Of a DNA stretch of 64,000 bases, positions 34,916 to 46,992 are shown piece after piece. The DNA is taken from contig JTDE01000264.1 in assembly GCA_014338405.1 (NCBI GenBank), forward strand, positions 125,257 to 189,256, given 5' to 3'. The first letter of the stretch is position 1. The number at the start of each line of letters is the position of its first letter. Below the pieces are notes generated by a model, which was given only the letters and a program-made list of their open reading frames with translations, was not told the DNA's origin and did not search any database. Source of the DNA: Paragonimus skrjabini miyazakii. Lineage: Eukaryota; Platyhelminthes; Trematoda; Plagiorchiida; Troglotrematidae. Both the position numbers and the translations under genes were made by a program.

Positions 34916-37110
34916 ACTACCGAATTATCATATACAAAAGCTTAAACGCACTGTTTGTGAGTAATGCACAGGTTGTCCGAAAGAATACGCGGTAACTCTT
35001 TTGTTGACTACAATCGGTGACCCCACGCCCTCCGGTATTCAATTTAAGTTGAGCGAACTTACTTATCAGTTTTTCAAATTTTTCGTCTGTACTTGACCAT
35101 CCCAGTCATTTGTGGTCAAAATCAGAAGTCACTAAACTTTCAGAGTCTACTGTTTTTTGTATGTATGATGTTAATCTTGTACACTAAGCTTACCGGAGGG
35201 CACGTAAGCGGACAAATCAGTCGCTCATTTGACAAATCTGTTGAATTTTGATAAATCGGTGGTGAAAACGACAGTCATTGAATTTCATCAACCGCTTATT
35301 CGAAATAGACTGGGAAATATAAACATCTCTTCTTCGTTTACCGTAACTTTCTTAGTAACACACCGTTGCAACCGCCGATCGGCGACCATACGCGTTAATG
35401 TAGGCTAATTTGGGCAAACTTTCGACGTTTGTTTATTTCTTACAATATCAACATTTATTTTTGCCACAACGTCTTATTGAGGCGTGGCAACACGCGGAAT
35501 TTTGTCACGTTTTGCTGTTTCTATGGGGACAAGCAGTGTAAGAGATTTAGTGCCGATTGACATTAATCAACAGTAGTTAGCTAACAAGCAAACGTCATTT
35601 ACGTTGGGCACATTATTAGGAAACGGAGAGCACAGAACCCGTGAAATTTCATTTAACCCGTACGGGTCTTGCGCGGGGCTTGGAACGACGTGCTACTGAG
35701 TTGTATCCTTGCCGATTCTTTTTCCTTCTGTTTAACCTTGCCGCATTTCTTCTGGTTGCAGTGATGCGCTACCAAACGCGCCTTATCTTCACACTTGATC
35801 TGGTCATGTTGATGAGAATATATCTGAAAGAACGTCCTCTTTACAATTCCAGATGGAATGTACTTGCCAGAATAACCGCGTTGACCCAGAAGCAACAGTT
35901 CACAGTTTACGTTGAAAATAGTGAGATGGGGTATTTTTCCATCAGCCGTTACTACAGGTGGCTATATTTTACTTCTACTAGTATTTGCCTACTCAATGTT
36001 CTTCCAGGAAACTGGTGAACTTGTCTTTCAAGATCTGAATTTACCGACTTATCACTAGTTGCATTTCTCTTGATCGTCTCATAGATTTTCTTTGTGGTAA
36101 TACATACCAGATACCAGGCAATATATCAGTTTTGTAAACGTAACAACTCTTGGAATTTCCTGAACTTATTAATCTTAATCCCACGTCCTGAGCTGCTCGG
36201 TTGAGTGCTACAATCTAATTCAAACATTTACGCTCACACGTAGCCTCAGATGAATGCAAAGATTATCGGAACAAGTCGGTTCTGAAATAACCGACCACAG
36301 TAAAATTCGGTTCAGCGTTAGACTCAACTAATCGTTGAAGACTGTCATAGTGAGATGAATCACAGCGACCGATGAACAAAACAGCAAAAACTTCTAGCAA
36401 GGGTAGAAATAGCCTAAAAATGCTCCCAGTAACTCTCAGTCAAACAATCACACCACGAAACAAAGCTGTATTCATTGGGTTAGTTCCACATGCTATCTGA
36501 CAAGCATATGGCACAGAACATCAAGAAATGCGTTCAATTCCTAATAAAGAAACAGTTAGAGGAATTTAAAAAGTTACCTGATTAAGTTTGTAAAAATTAC
36601 CTAACACACAAGGCCTCTACGTGCGTTTGGCAAGAATCTTGTCAAACTGCTCTCCGCAGACAGAAGTGATTTTTATAAAACAACCGTCTTCATACACGTC
36701 CAAGCAGGTACCGTTGAACGATAGACGACTCACTGGTCAATTTTATCCTACTGTTTTTGCATTCATAGTCGAACACTTAGATGACTCAGTGTTCCAAACA
36801 TGTTATTTTTATTGGAAGCTCAGTGCCGAAGCAATCTTCCCCAGAAGGTGATAGTCATTTAGCGCAGAGCTGAGAAAACCTAGTATAAGCAAAGTTGGCA
36901 AAAACTGCTGATGGCCATACAACATGTTGTCTGTTTTATTTAATTGATGAATCCAACATACTTCAGTCCTCTCATTGTTACGAATGCCGGGGTCTATGTT
37001 ATTTTATCTTGTCTGCATAAAGGGCCTGTAATCTTGAAGCTCTCCTAATTTATTTCGAAAAGGTGGTACAAGTGGTAGATAGCAAATTAACGTCTACCTA
37101 TTCTATAAGA
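34916..37110. other. No supported gene
   Basis: A 125-codon plus-strand ORF (35641-36018) with a hydrophobic stretch overlaps an 80-codon minus ORF (35653-35895). Neither has a recognisable family, splice context or polyadenylation signal that I could tie to it. Confidence 0.5.
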
Positions 37111-37500
37111 CTACATTCGAATTTGTTTGGCAAACACCAGTTTGCTTAGTGCAGGTTCAGTTTTTGAAATTATATCCATTAGTTCAATTTGCATCCGATG
37201 GATGTTGAAATTGAATCCTTTTTTAAGCAGGCTTATCTCGTTCGCACTGAGTGGTCGCGATGAGAGATTCATAATCACGTTTTCTGACAGATGCTGTGTT
37301 ACTGATTGTGGGGCGGAAGAAACATGATTTGATCTTCCAAAAAGCTTGTCAAACTTTCTTTTTTGGTGTTCTTTTGCTTTCGCTAAAAACGGTAATTCAT
37401 GCTGATTAATCAGTTCAGTGACAGAAGTCCGAATATCGTGGGGTAATACATGATAGGTAAGCCAATATGAAATGTCACAACGAAAACCTATACATTTCAT
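37111..37500 (-). mobile_element. Penelope-like element fragment: N-terminal region
   Basis: An uninterrupted 129-codon minus-strand ORF contains RKFDKLFGR and VIMNLSSRPLSANEISLLKKGFNFNI. This matches the conserved N-terminal block of PLE polyproteins (NLS.R.L...E..LL.KGL.F). It ends at a stop before the reverse transcriptase, and no RT or endonuclease follows on this strand. It is an isolated remnant, with the ORF still open over 390 nt. Confidence 0.65.
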
Positions 37501-39963
37501 GTGGTAGGTAGTCGAGTGTATGCCTTACATTAGAAATACACGTGAGACGGTCAATGCTACACATTTTGAACGAACGCTGCTATCCGGCGGTTTCACTAGC
37601 AGAGAAGGTGGAACTACCTTTTCGGAAATACAACAAACATTGGAACGTGGAGTATTACAACTTGCCCATAACGTTGTGTCATTCTCAGTCCGCATAACAA
37701 TAACGTGTCCAACACGACATCCGAACTGTTTGACTTCATTCGTACAAAATCTGATGCGGATATCTTACAGGTGATAATTAATTAAATCCGACATCTTTTT
37801 AAATGACATGAGTTCGTCTTAGCATGTGCCGTATTTTAACTGCTAAATTAGACTGCCACACAAGAAGAGAACTCAGGCATTTTAACGACAATTTTGCCGT
37901 CTGCAACTGATATACGACAGTTAGGCAGATATAACACCTCCTCACCCAATACTTCATCAATGGTCACTTAAAATGCAACAATCATTGCTTCCAGTCAATA
38001 GATTTATCCTGAGGGGCCTATTACGTATAAAAAATACGTTTGTAGTCGTGTTCCTTGTAAAAGTTTACATGACACAATAAGTCCGCCTACGTTCGTTACG
38101 GCCAAACTGGCTTCATTTTCCTCGGCCGAACACGAGAAACTAGCCAAGAATGTGAAGGTATTCTTAACTCAACAAAATCCGTTGAAAAACAGTCAAAAAT
38201 CCCGGTACGTTTAGCAGACCTGACCCGCGGTTCAGTCACGTGTACATTGACGTTATCAGATATTTTTGGTGTCCATTTGTTACAAGCATGTAATAAAGTG
38301 CGTACAGTGATTCATCACTTGATTTGCCGCATATCACGTCCCTGAAGCCAACACGCAAATGGTCACCTAAGCAGTTGTGGAGGTATGGACTTCCTACCGT
38401 AACTGCAGACAGTGATAAACAGTCATGGTTCACATTATTCCAAGCTTTTGGTTACCTTATGGGAGTCGACCACATCAAAACGTCAACATATTCTGCTGCA
38501 GGTGACCAGTAGAACGATTCTATCGTTGAAACATTGACAAAACAATCCGAAACTTCGTTTATAGTATGCCTCCACCTATCTACAATAAACTACTTTTAGT
38601 GTCCAGTGCCTGTCAAGACAATCTCTTCGTTATTATTTTTCCTCAACAATTGTGCTGAGGTGGGAGACAAATCCGGTCACCACCCACCGGCTAAAACACC
38701 AGAGCAGAGCTAAGACAACCGAGTGAAAGGTTTACTTGGATGCAGAGACTGCGATCATGTGTAAGAGGTGTTCATTCTGTAAACCATCAATTATTCAACA
38801 ACCTCGTTACATGTGATGTGACTGATCCAGCCGTGCAGATTACGAACTTAAAACCCAATTCAGGGATCATGGGCTAATGTTGATCATCAGTTAGGTAGAC
38901 AGCGATCATAGTTAAGGCCGTGATCGGCTAAAAGCAGTTCGAATACGAGCCCTTTATTTCATACTTAGTGAGAGGAATGATTGGTTAACTGAACGTGCAC
39001 ACTATTACGCACAGTATGCTCCGCATCAAGAATGTTGGTCTGATGTTTCAATCTGGAACATATCTGAATATATTTATCAATGAGGGTGGAGAAACTGATG
39101 GACGCTAACCATTTGTATTAAACCCTAATTACGAACGACAATAACTCAGAATATATGCTTACGCGACTAGTGTGGTACCAGTAGGTAGATGGTAGAGCAA
39201 AACACAGTATGATACAAATGTTAAAATCTGAGTCCGTAGAAAGCTTCGACATTAAAGACAGTTGTTTAGATACATGTACTGTTTGTTTGATGTAAATGAT
39301 TGCAACCACTTCATGGGAACGTAAGCAGCCCTAGCTAGTACCACTATAGACAGTTGTAAAGTTCGAGATGAGTTTGATTTGAGGATATTTGACAAATAAA
39401 AGTCTCGAACTTGAAAATGTCAATAGTTTATTCCCGATAAAATGGATTATGTAAACAATTCGGTCACGCCTTCGAACACCTATGTTTTATTGGATTAGTC
39501 GAAGATTGCTTACATCAGAATTGCTACACATCACAGCAATAAATACGCCGTGTACTTCGTGAGTGAGTATCTAAACTCGATAACAATACTATTAACTGAC
39601 GTGTAAAAGTGATATACTACTAGGCCGCATTTTTGTTCACAATCATCGACTAGTTTGAAAAACATTCCACTGGTCCAGTCCTCCTCATTAGTACAAATAT
39701 TTCTTAATTCCAAGTGGTAACTAATGGGAAAACACTCCCAGACGATGCTCGTAATTACCTAGAATCAAGCCAGGTAAAATAACAGATCCATTTTCCTCCC
39801 GAAAACAGTAAGGCCTCCGATTTCGCGTTTACGAAGATACAACAATGTTTTTCAGCTGCTAAAATACACTCGGAGATCTCACCAAAAGTCAAAACGTGGC
39901 GAACAAGCTGGTTTTCGTTGTTTCAGATTCAGGCGAGATACAGCACAACGAATATAAAATTAG
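37501..39963. other. No gene seen between two PLE fragments
   Basis: The flanking PLE pieces are on opposite strands, so they are not two ends of one element. A GCAGTTCGAATACGAGCCC block at about 38935-38953 may be a scrap of repeat R1. Confidence 0.5.
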
Positions 39964-40407
39964 TTGTCATGCTGCTCCTTTAAACTAGCCGTACGACTTC
40001 ACCTCAAAGACGCAGTACCCAGTAGTTCTACCTCGTTTAGTATCTACTCATTCGCTTGTTCCTGGGGAGCAGATTACATTGGTCGCACAACAAGGCGCTT
40101 GTCGGAGAGAATACGCGAAAACCATCCAGCTTGGCTGACGACCGAACAACAACGAAAAATTTCTAGAGCAACTGTAACCCACCTATTTGATACGGGTCAG
40201 AGAGTCAACGTGGATGTCGCATTCAAGCCGATCTACCATGTCACACTTGTTCATACCATAGGTGTGAAATGTCGCATCTTGACAGCTGCGGAGGCAATGA
40301 GAATCCGGCTGCGAAACCCTAATCTGTGTGCGCAGAAGTCTTTTGTTCAAGTACTTAAGTTATCGTGGCATGCCGTCGTTGGAACACTTGACACGATACC
40401 ACAGTAA
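39964..40407 (+). mobile_element. Penelope-like element fragment: GIY-YIG endonuclease and C-terminus
   Basis: A 147-codon plus-strand ORF carries YSFACSWGADYIGRTTRRLSERI, then ENHPAWL, ATVTHLFDTGQRVN and RILTAAEAMRIRLRNPNLCAQKSFVQVLKLSW. These are the GIY-YIG nuclease (YIGRTTR..SERI.EH.P.WL) and the PLE terminal signature (LL..AEA..IR...P.LC.QK.FVQ.L.LPW). Catalytic Tyr (YIG) and Arg (RL..RI) are present. The preceding RT is missing or unrecognisable. The endonuclease is open from near 39964 to the stop, so this copy is younger or luckier than the others. Confidence 0.8.
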
Positions 40408-43400
40408 CCATATCCGTAGTCCCCAAATGACACTAGATTCACACTGTATTAGGTTCCACAAAATCCTGACTTGACAACTACTTTCACGTTTATTGTGTTG
40501 TAGTTGGCCCGAAAATGGCACACTGAAAACTAGCTTCTTCGCCACGTTTTGATTTTTGACAATAATGTGTGTTGACCGTTTTTTCACTTTATAATTTTTT
40601 ACAGTCAACACCGTATTCAATATTTTACACGTTGGTTTGGACAAGCTTTACAGATGCGACCTTAAACTACTAACAAAACACATGAGAAATTAGAACGTAC
40701 GCTGTATGTTTGTCAATGTCGAACCGTTCGCTACCCCGGTTTTCGTAGTTTCCGGTAGCACTCGATTGAATGAATAAACAAAACGACTAAACCCTAATCT
40801 ACACAAACAAACCACGTAAACATTTGCATACGAGTAGGAAAACAAGGACAGCCAGAGCTGACAATGGTGAGAATGACCGTACTGTTGTCAGGCCTCGTTA
40901 GACGGACTATGAAACTGTAATGGTTAACTAGTTTCAAGCTTAGGAATTTGACACGTACATGTTATCAACTGCTCTAAAATGTTTGCACTTATGGCACCAC
41001 ACCCATACAGCAGCTGGTATCTCACATGATTCACGATGGATTTTAACAGATAGTGAGTGGGTAACTTTCATTTCTCTTGTTATAGTGACAGCAGGTACAA
41101 AGAGGTTAAACAAACAGTTAGCGGATTGCCAAGGCAGTTGGTATCTGCAGGTGACAGACAAAGTTTAGTGGTGGAATTTCGTGGATTCAGACAACGCTTA
41201 GCTTAAAAACGTTGAACAACCCAGATGGCTTACTCAGACAATTGGCGGAGGTAAATAGAACGAGAGAGGAATCTAAAATCTATAGAATATTTGGAGGTCA
41301 GAAATAGTACGTCGTTGTTCAAGGCAAATAGATAGCTGAGTAGTGTTAGAGCTTCCGTCACCGACCGTAGCTGTCATCAACTGTGTACCTTCAAACGGCC
41401 TCTAGCATAGATTGTCATATATATGGATATGTAACATCTTTGAACATGAGTTTTAGTGAGGATTTTTAAGTGGGATATACTCCCACTCTAGGCGAGGTCA
41501 CATTACCGCATAACTATGTGATGACTTGTACCACAATACTATAGTTGACTACGTCTCATGTGTCACATGCATTATTATGTGACCAACAGAACAACTGCGT
41601 TCTAGGGCAGCCCTTGAGTTGAGCTAGCTGTAGAATTTGTAGCTGTTGGCTCAACAGAGGTTGTTCTATTGCCTAGAATATCACCTAATTCAGTCTGGGT
41701 TCACAACTGCGCAACCAATTCTCTCTTTGCTGGTAGCAACATTATACAAAGGACTAATCAGGATCCTTGTAATGCACAAAATTGTCAGATCGTACCAGCT
41801 GTTCTAACCAAACAGATCAAGTGGTAGTTGTTGGTATTATATCCGGAGTCCTTTAAAAAATTACAGAATGACCTGGATTATTCTAACCGGATGCTAATGT
41901 TTGGTAACTGGTCGTTCACCGACAGATACGCATTAACCGTTGAAATCTTGCCGACTTATGCCAAGAAGACCCAGAAACTAGCCACCATTGGACTTGAACA
42001 AGATCCATGGACTCCAATGTTAAACATTTCAAGTCCTTGCGTTAAATAGATGAAACCCACTAGACCTTTTGCTAGAGAATTTCTGGAAATTAAAGAGATA
42101 TGACTTAGAGATAAGGGTGACATCAGTTCAAATTTTTGTCTGTTACAGACTTGGTGATCACCCAGAAAATCCGCCCTACCTTCAGTCGTCCACCTACATA
42201 TCTCTTTCTACTATGCATTGCTCCGTACTTATTGACTCACCTGAAATGAGGTAAATGAATGGGCAGGATTGTACACAGACAATTTGCGTTTACTGTCAAC
42301 GCTCAAATGTACACGTACATGCAAATTTACACATCATCGCACCTCCGAATTTGTAGGTGACATGTGTGAACACCAGTAGTTGTCTCTACATTTAAGTTTG
42401 TTCATAGTCATTTGATTAATCTTCAATTAAATTTGAAAACAATCCAATACCGAGTTCCGTATCACTACGATGTCAAGAGTGTACAACCGAAACTACATCT
42501 CCTTTTTGCACAAACCTGTGAAACTTTACAGTGGTTATGCTTGCTCTGGCCACTCCGCTTTGCTGAACAGGTCACAAGCGATCCTTTAGCCCTATCATAC
42601 TGAAGCCTTCTTGCGATCAGCATCTTGGTTCGTCTTATTCAATGGGCATTATGCCTTTCTTCGTATAACCCTAGAATTAAGTATTTCTCCTTCTGTTATG
42701 GTTGGTACCGTTTCCTCAGTCTTCACAAGTTGAACATGCAAACTTGCAACACGGTTAAGTTGAATAACCTACAAATGTGACAAAATGGGACTTTTTATGT
42801 CTTATGTGTTTAACGAAATGCTAACTAATTTTGTATACTTTATGGTAATAGTATGACCACCCCAGTTTGTTAAAATATCTTCGAGTTGATATGGTGGTCA
42901 AAAATATCTGGTCACATAAGTTTCATCTGCTTTTAAAACCAAATACTCGTCATTGCGTGATTGATTTTGTGATTGATTACATACATTATCAATGTTCAGC
43001 GTGGAAGTCAATCTTATATAACTAAGTTTCATATATTTCTGGTGAACCACAGATGACGGGTAGTTTGTTTTTGAATCCTCGCTGTCCACATCGTAACACG
43101 ATGGATTGAATTAACAATTTCCGAAGAAAAAAGTGGGTTTTAGTTTCTCCACAGATAATGTATTCAGTAATATTTGTATAAACTCACTCAATTTCCTGTT
43201 GCAAAATAACTATTGTCCACCAACTTCACGGAATGACGGACGAAATACAGCGCTCCAGGGTTTCATTAAAACAGATGACGATTCCCGTATAATCCAGTAT
43301 AGTGAACTAACTCTTATCAAAGGCTGAGTTTGCTCTCCGAACAACCTGCATCCTTCCTTCGTAAGTGCACGCTCTTGCATTCCGAAGTTGATGTCAACAA

Positions 43401-43959
43401 TAGGTCTATACATTAGGCCCTTCCTTAACCATTATTATGGCACCACTGAGATAAACGGAACGCTGATGATGAACGCATGTTTAATGGATTACAATCCATT
43501 ACAGGCGTTGCTGTATCTGCCAGTGATTCAACGAAAGTTTTTCATTTTTTCTCTTATATTTTAACCATGCAGTTTCAACCAAAATCCATTGTGTGGTTTA
43601 TGTGGTAACACTATTATTGTATCAATCTAAGTTTGAAACACTTCTTACTACACAGAAGGTCAATGATAATATCTGTCGCTTGTCTCACTTAGGTAAAATC
43701 AATGTCCTGTCCTTCGTTTAGTTAGCACGACTTTTTCTGGACTTCATACATAGCAGGTAATGCTTACAGACAAATAAAGCCCTCTGGAAATTTCCCCCTT
43801 TCTAATATGCATCTGTTGAGAAGCTGAACTCTTACCATTTTTAAAAAAACGTTCAGCTCATCGTCGTGGCCTATTAGTTAAATGAGCCTCAGTTACATCA
43901 TCTTACTGTACGATATCATTTAAAAATTGATGCTACACCTCAAAGATAGTCCAGAACTT
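40408..43959. other. No gene seen
   Basis: Short ORFs only (up to 94 codons). No recognisable repeat. Confidence 0.55.
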
Positions 43960-44180
43960 CTTCGTAATTTCACGTTTACTCGCTTACGTATTGTCGACAA
44001 TATAATGAGACGAATTACCGGAAGACTACAGAGAAGGCGTCGTAACTATCACCCGTAATGGCTCAGCAACGGTTTGAGAAGGCTCACTGCTATGGCAATT
44101 GGTCCCAAGTTTCCTGACAAGAATAATTCAAGAAGCTCTTCAAGTTCAGCCGTATTTCAATGTATCACGTAATGGATGTG
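43960..44180 (+). mobile_element. Possible Penelope-like N-terminal remnant
   Basis: Plus-strand conceptual translation gives MRRITGRLQRRRRNYHP (one stop) and RLTAMAIGPKFPDKNN. This resembles the basic segment and the S...L...GPKF block of PLE N-terminal regions. It is short, interrupted and below what I would trust without a profile search. Confidence 0.35.
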
Positions 44181-46694
44181 CAATAACTAACAACTTCCCA
44201 GGTCTGGTGGCTTTTGCGGCCAAACAGTAGATTTTATCCCAAGAAGCCATTCATTAACGTACTTGTGTGTTTGTTTTATGAATAACTTATACCACTTGAA
44301 GTCTCATATGTTGGTAGTTTATCTTCGGATAATTTTAGCAACAAAATCTACCAACAGGATCAACCAATGTGTGAGATTTGATCTTCCGCTTCTCGTGTTA
44401 TTTGCCAATTCATTCACAGCTTCGGTCAATATTGTATAAACGGAACAGACTCACTCTAGACAAAACGGACAGCCGTTAACATCATGAACTAGCTGGTCTG
44501 ATGGATCAAATGCCTCAAGTCCACTGTGACCCAGTTGATAGTCAATTCAGGAATGCTCCGGGTAACACGTAATTAGATTAGACCAACAACTCGTCCAGAT
44601 AACTGTCACTCACTCGGACCACCCAGACGACTGGCGATCAGCAAGTCACATACTTCCAGGCTGTGCTGTGGACTCTAAAGTTGTCCATGAAAGAACATAG
44701 TTTATCATGATAGATTGTAGCATGTTGAGCGACTTGTTTCAAACTCAAGTTTAGTAACTGGATTTATTACCATGCTCAAATCACCCACATACATTGTTTT
44801 ACGTGTACGACCAATGAATTTACACATAACATATACATTTCTCAATCTTTTTATGTTAATTGCTACGGTGTTGTGGGGCGTAAGTTGTTTAAAGAGAGTT
44901 ATGAATCTACCACTACTAATCGATTCATTCTATAAGGTTGTGTTAGATTGTTTTATTTTCGCACAAATGTTATGCGAACGTTATAAAGGGAAAGTGGTGT
45001 GCACCACAACTGAACGACCATTGAAAAGTGAGTGGTAGATTAGCGTTCAACATGCTACGTACAGAATCAAGATCGGAACGTTGGTATGCATTAATGAAAG
45101 CTAGTCTTGTGCATTTTGTCACAATGGCCTGCCAGAAAGCTTCCAGAAAATATAGGTAATCGTAAACTTGTGTGTGTTTATCATAGCTCAGTATATGACT
45201 CCTCCACAAGGCATGTTGTTTTATTCAGCGATTGGATAATCAATATAAACATATGAACAGAAAAGCCAGTTTCTTCATAGGTAGATTCTCCTGAATAGCA
45301 GAGTAGCACAGTAAACTAATGGGAGTGGCACAGATTACTTCATTACTAATGTTATGACAAAGTGAAATTTCTCCGTGGAATAGTATATCGCCCAGTTTCT
45401 GTATCCAATCTTACTGTGTTGTTACTATGAATTGATCGTTTCGCTTTTGTATGGGAACTATCGGTCATGTACGGCCGACTCAACACTCAGTGAATTTTCT
45501 GCATGGCTGAGCTGAAGTGTTGGTGCCACCAAAGTTAACAACGATGAAATCACTGAAACAGCTAACATACAGTACGTATCGAAACTGTGCACCCGACAAC
45601 AAAATCCGCAGTCCTGACCAAAAGGAATATCTAACGAGTACGAAGCCTAACCCAATCGAGTAAGCGAATGGAAACAACACACCGCCAACCAGTCTGGCTA
45701 TGGATAGGTTGGGGGTGTACGCGAATTTACAGTCAAGTCGCTCAGCCCCATGGATCCAGTGCTTTGGCCATCACGATCTACGACCGATAAAAACTGGATG
45801 CTCACAAACGTCTCTGTAACCGTGTCAGCTCTTGAAAGGTGATGTTGGACTGGAAATCAGCATGCACCGGTAAGTACAAACAGACAAATTATGAGCACGA
45901 TATTCCCCTAACGGATGGTGCCATCACGATGCTTTTTTCACCAAACGATAGATAATACGAAGCTGCATTGATGAACGAAACAGAATCACAAATCAATACA
46001 GCACTGATCAGAACCTAACAATTTTTCCATAGAGGCTGTGGTATGTCGTGTTGTGCTGTTGCGTTTGTCGCGTCATTTGTGGACTCTAATGTGCCGCATT
46101 ATAACCATGCTGTGAAAACAACAAGCGTCACTTGGCACCTCTCAGTTTCGTGGCCTCATTACTGAGCCGTGTCGTTTCGCTTCATGTCAACATGTCTTAG
46201 TTGACCACTTTATCTGTGATGAAGGCAACTTGCTGCCTTATCGAGATCGAAGTGGACAGCACGCTCAAAAAATATTCTTCAGGTTGAGGTGTTTTGTTCT
46301 CTGGAAATCTGCTTCGTCCTGAGAAATGATGTATCCAGGATGCGGAGGCCGTTTGGTTTGGGGTCGACACATGATATTCGCGTCATACTGGTTTGGTTAA
46401 GTGATTTTGACTCAGGATAACATGTTGATACACGTGAATACCGATCGAACGATGGCAAGTAGCGTGACGCACTGCCTACAAATATCGCAAACTGGCTTCT
46501 CTTGGACTGTACAGATCACACGTTTAGGCGTTTCTGATGGGGTTTTGAACTGATACTTTCATTTAACCGAAGGTACGTCGGATTTTTTAGCATTGGGGTG
46601 ACCAATTCAACCTGTGTGTGTACGTCTCTCCGTCTGACTTCTCTTATGTTGAATTATGTTGAACGACACTCTTCTTAGTTCAGTTTTTCCGAAC
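44181..46694. other. No gene seen
   Basis: An 88-codon ORF with a hydrophobic stretch (44772-45038, +) has no family resemblance. The rest is non-coding. Confidence 0.5.
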
Positions 46695-46788
46695 AACTGA
46701 CTGTTTAAAATACTCATCAGTACTTATCGGTAATAAGCATTCTAGGCTCAGCAATCATGTTTGTGGATTCCAGCATGAACCGTTGAGG
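46695..46788 (-). repeat. Possible degenerate SINE copy
   Basis: On the minus strand GGTTCATGCTGGAATCCAC aligns loosely with the SINE head, and AAGTACTGATGAG matches the hammerhead 5' core. The remainder (stem II, GAAA, cleavage arm) is not recognisable. Confidence 0.35.
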
Positions 46789-46854
46789 AAATCTTGCTAG
46801 GACAGTTAATTCACTGGATCACGTGGTCAGGTGAATGAAAGTTATGAGCTTGCA

Positions 46855-46992
46855 GCGCAGATTCGTAACCCAGCTGGGAGGGCCCTTACCATATCTGGAA
46901 GTAAATGTTCACCCATTAGCTCGAATCCAGTCGAAGCCCCTTTTTTCATGACCAGGTCTTTGCTAACCTATAAAATCTGCCGATCTATGTAT
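46855..46992 (+). repeat. Dispersed repeat R1, partial copy d
   Basis: Contains TCGAATCCAGTCGAAGCCCC, TTTTTTCATGACCAGGTCT and AAAATCTGCCGATC in the same order as the 3' half of R1 at 14.65-14.72 kb. Divergent and non-coding. Confidence 0.45.

Noticed and set aside
35641..36018. 125-codon ORF with a hydrophobic stretch
   Set aside because: No family, promoter or splice evidence. In about 64 kb of six-frame AT-rich sequence several ORFs over 100 codons are expected by chance.
39964..40407. Host GIY-YIG nuclease gene
   Set aside because: The C-terminal AEA..IR...P.LC.QK signature is specific to Penelope-like elements, and no introns or promoter are evident.
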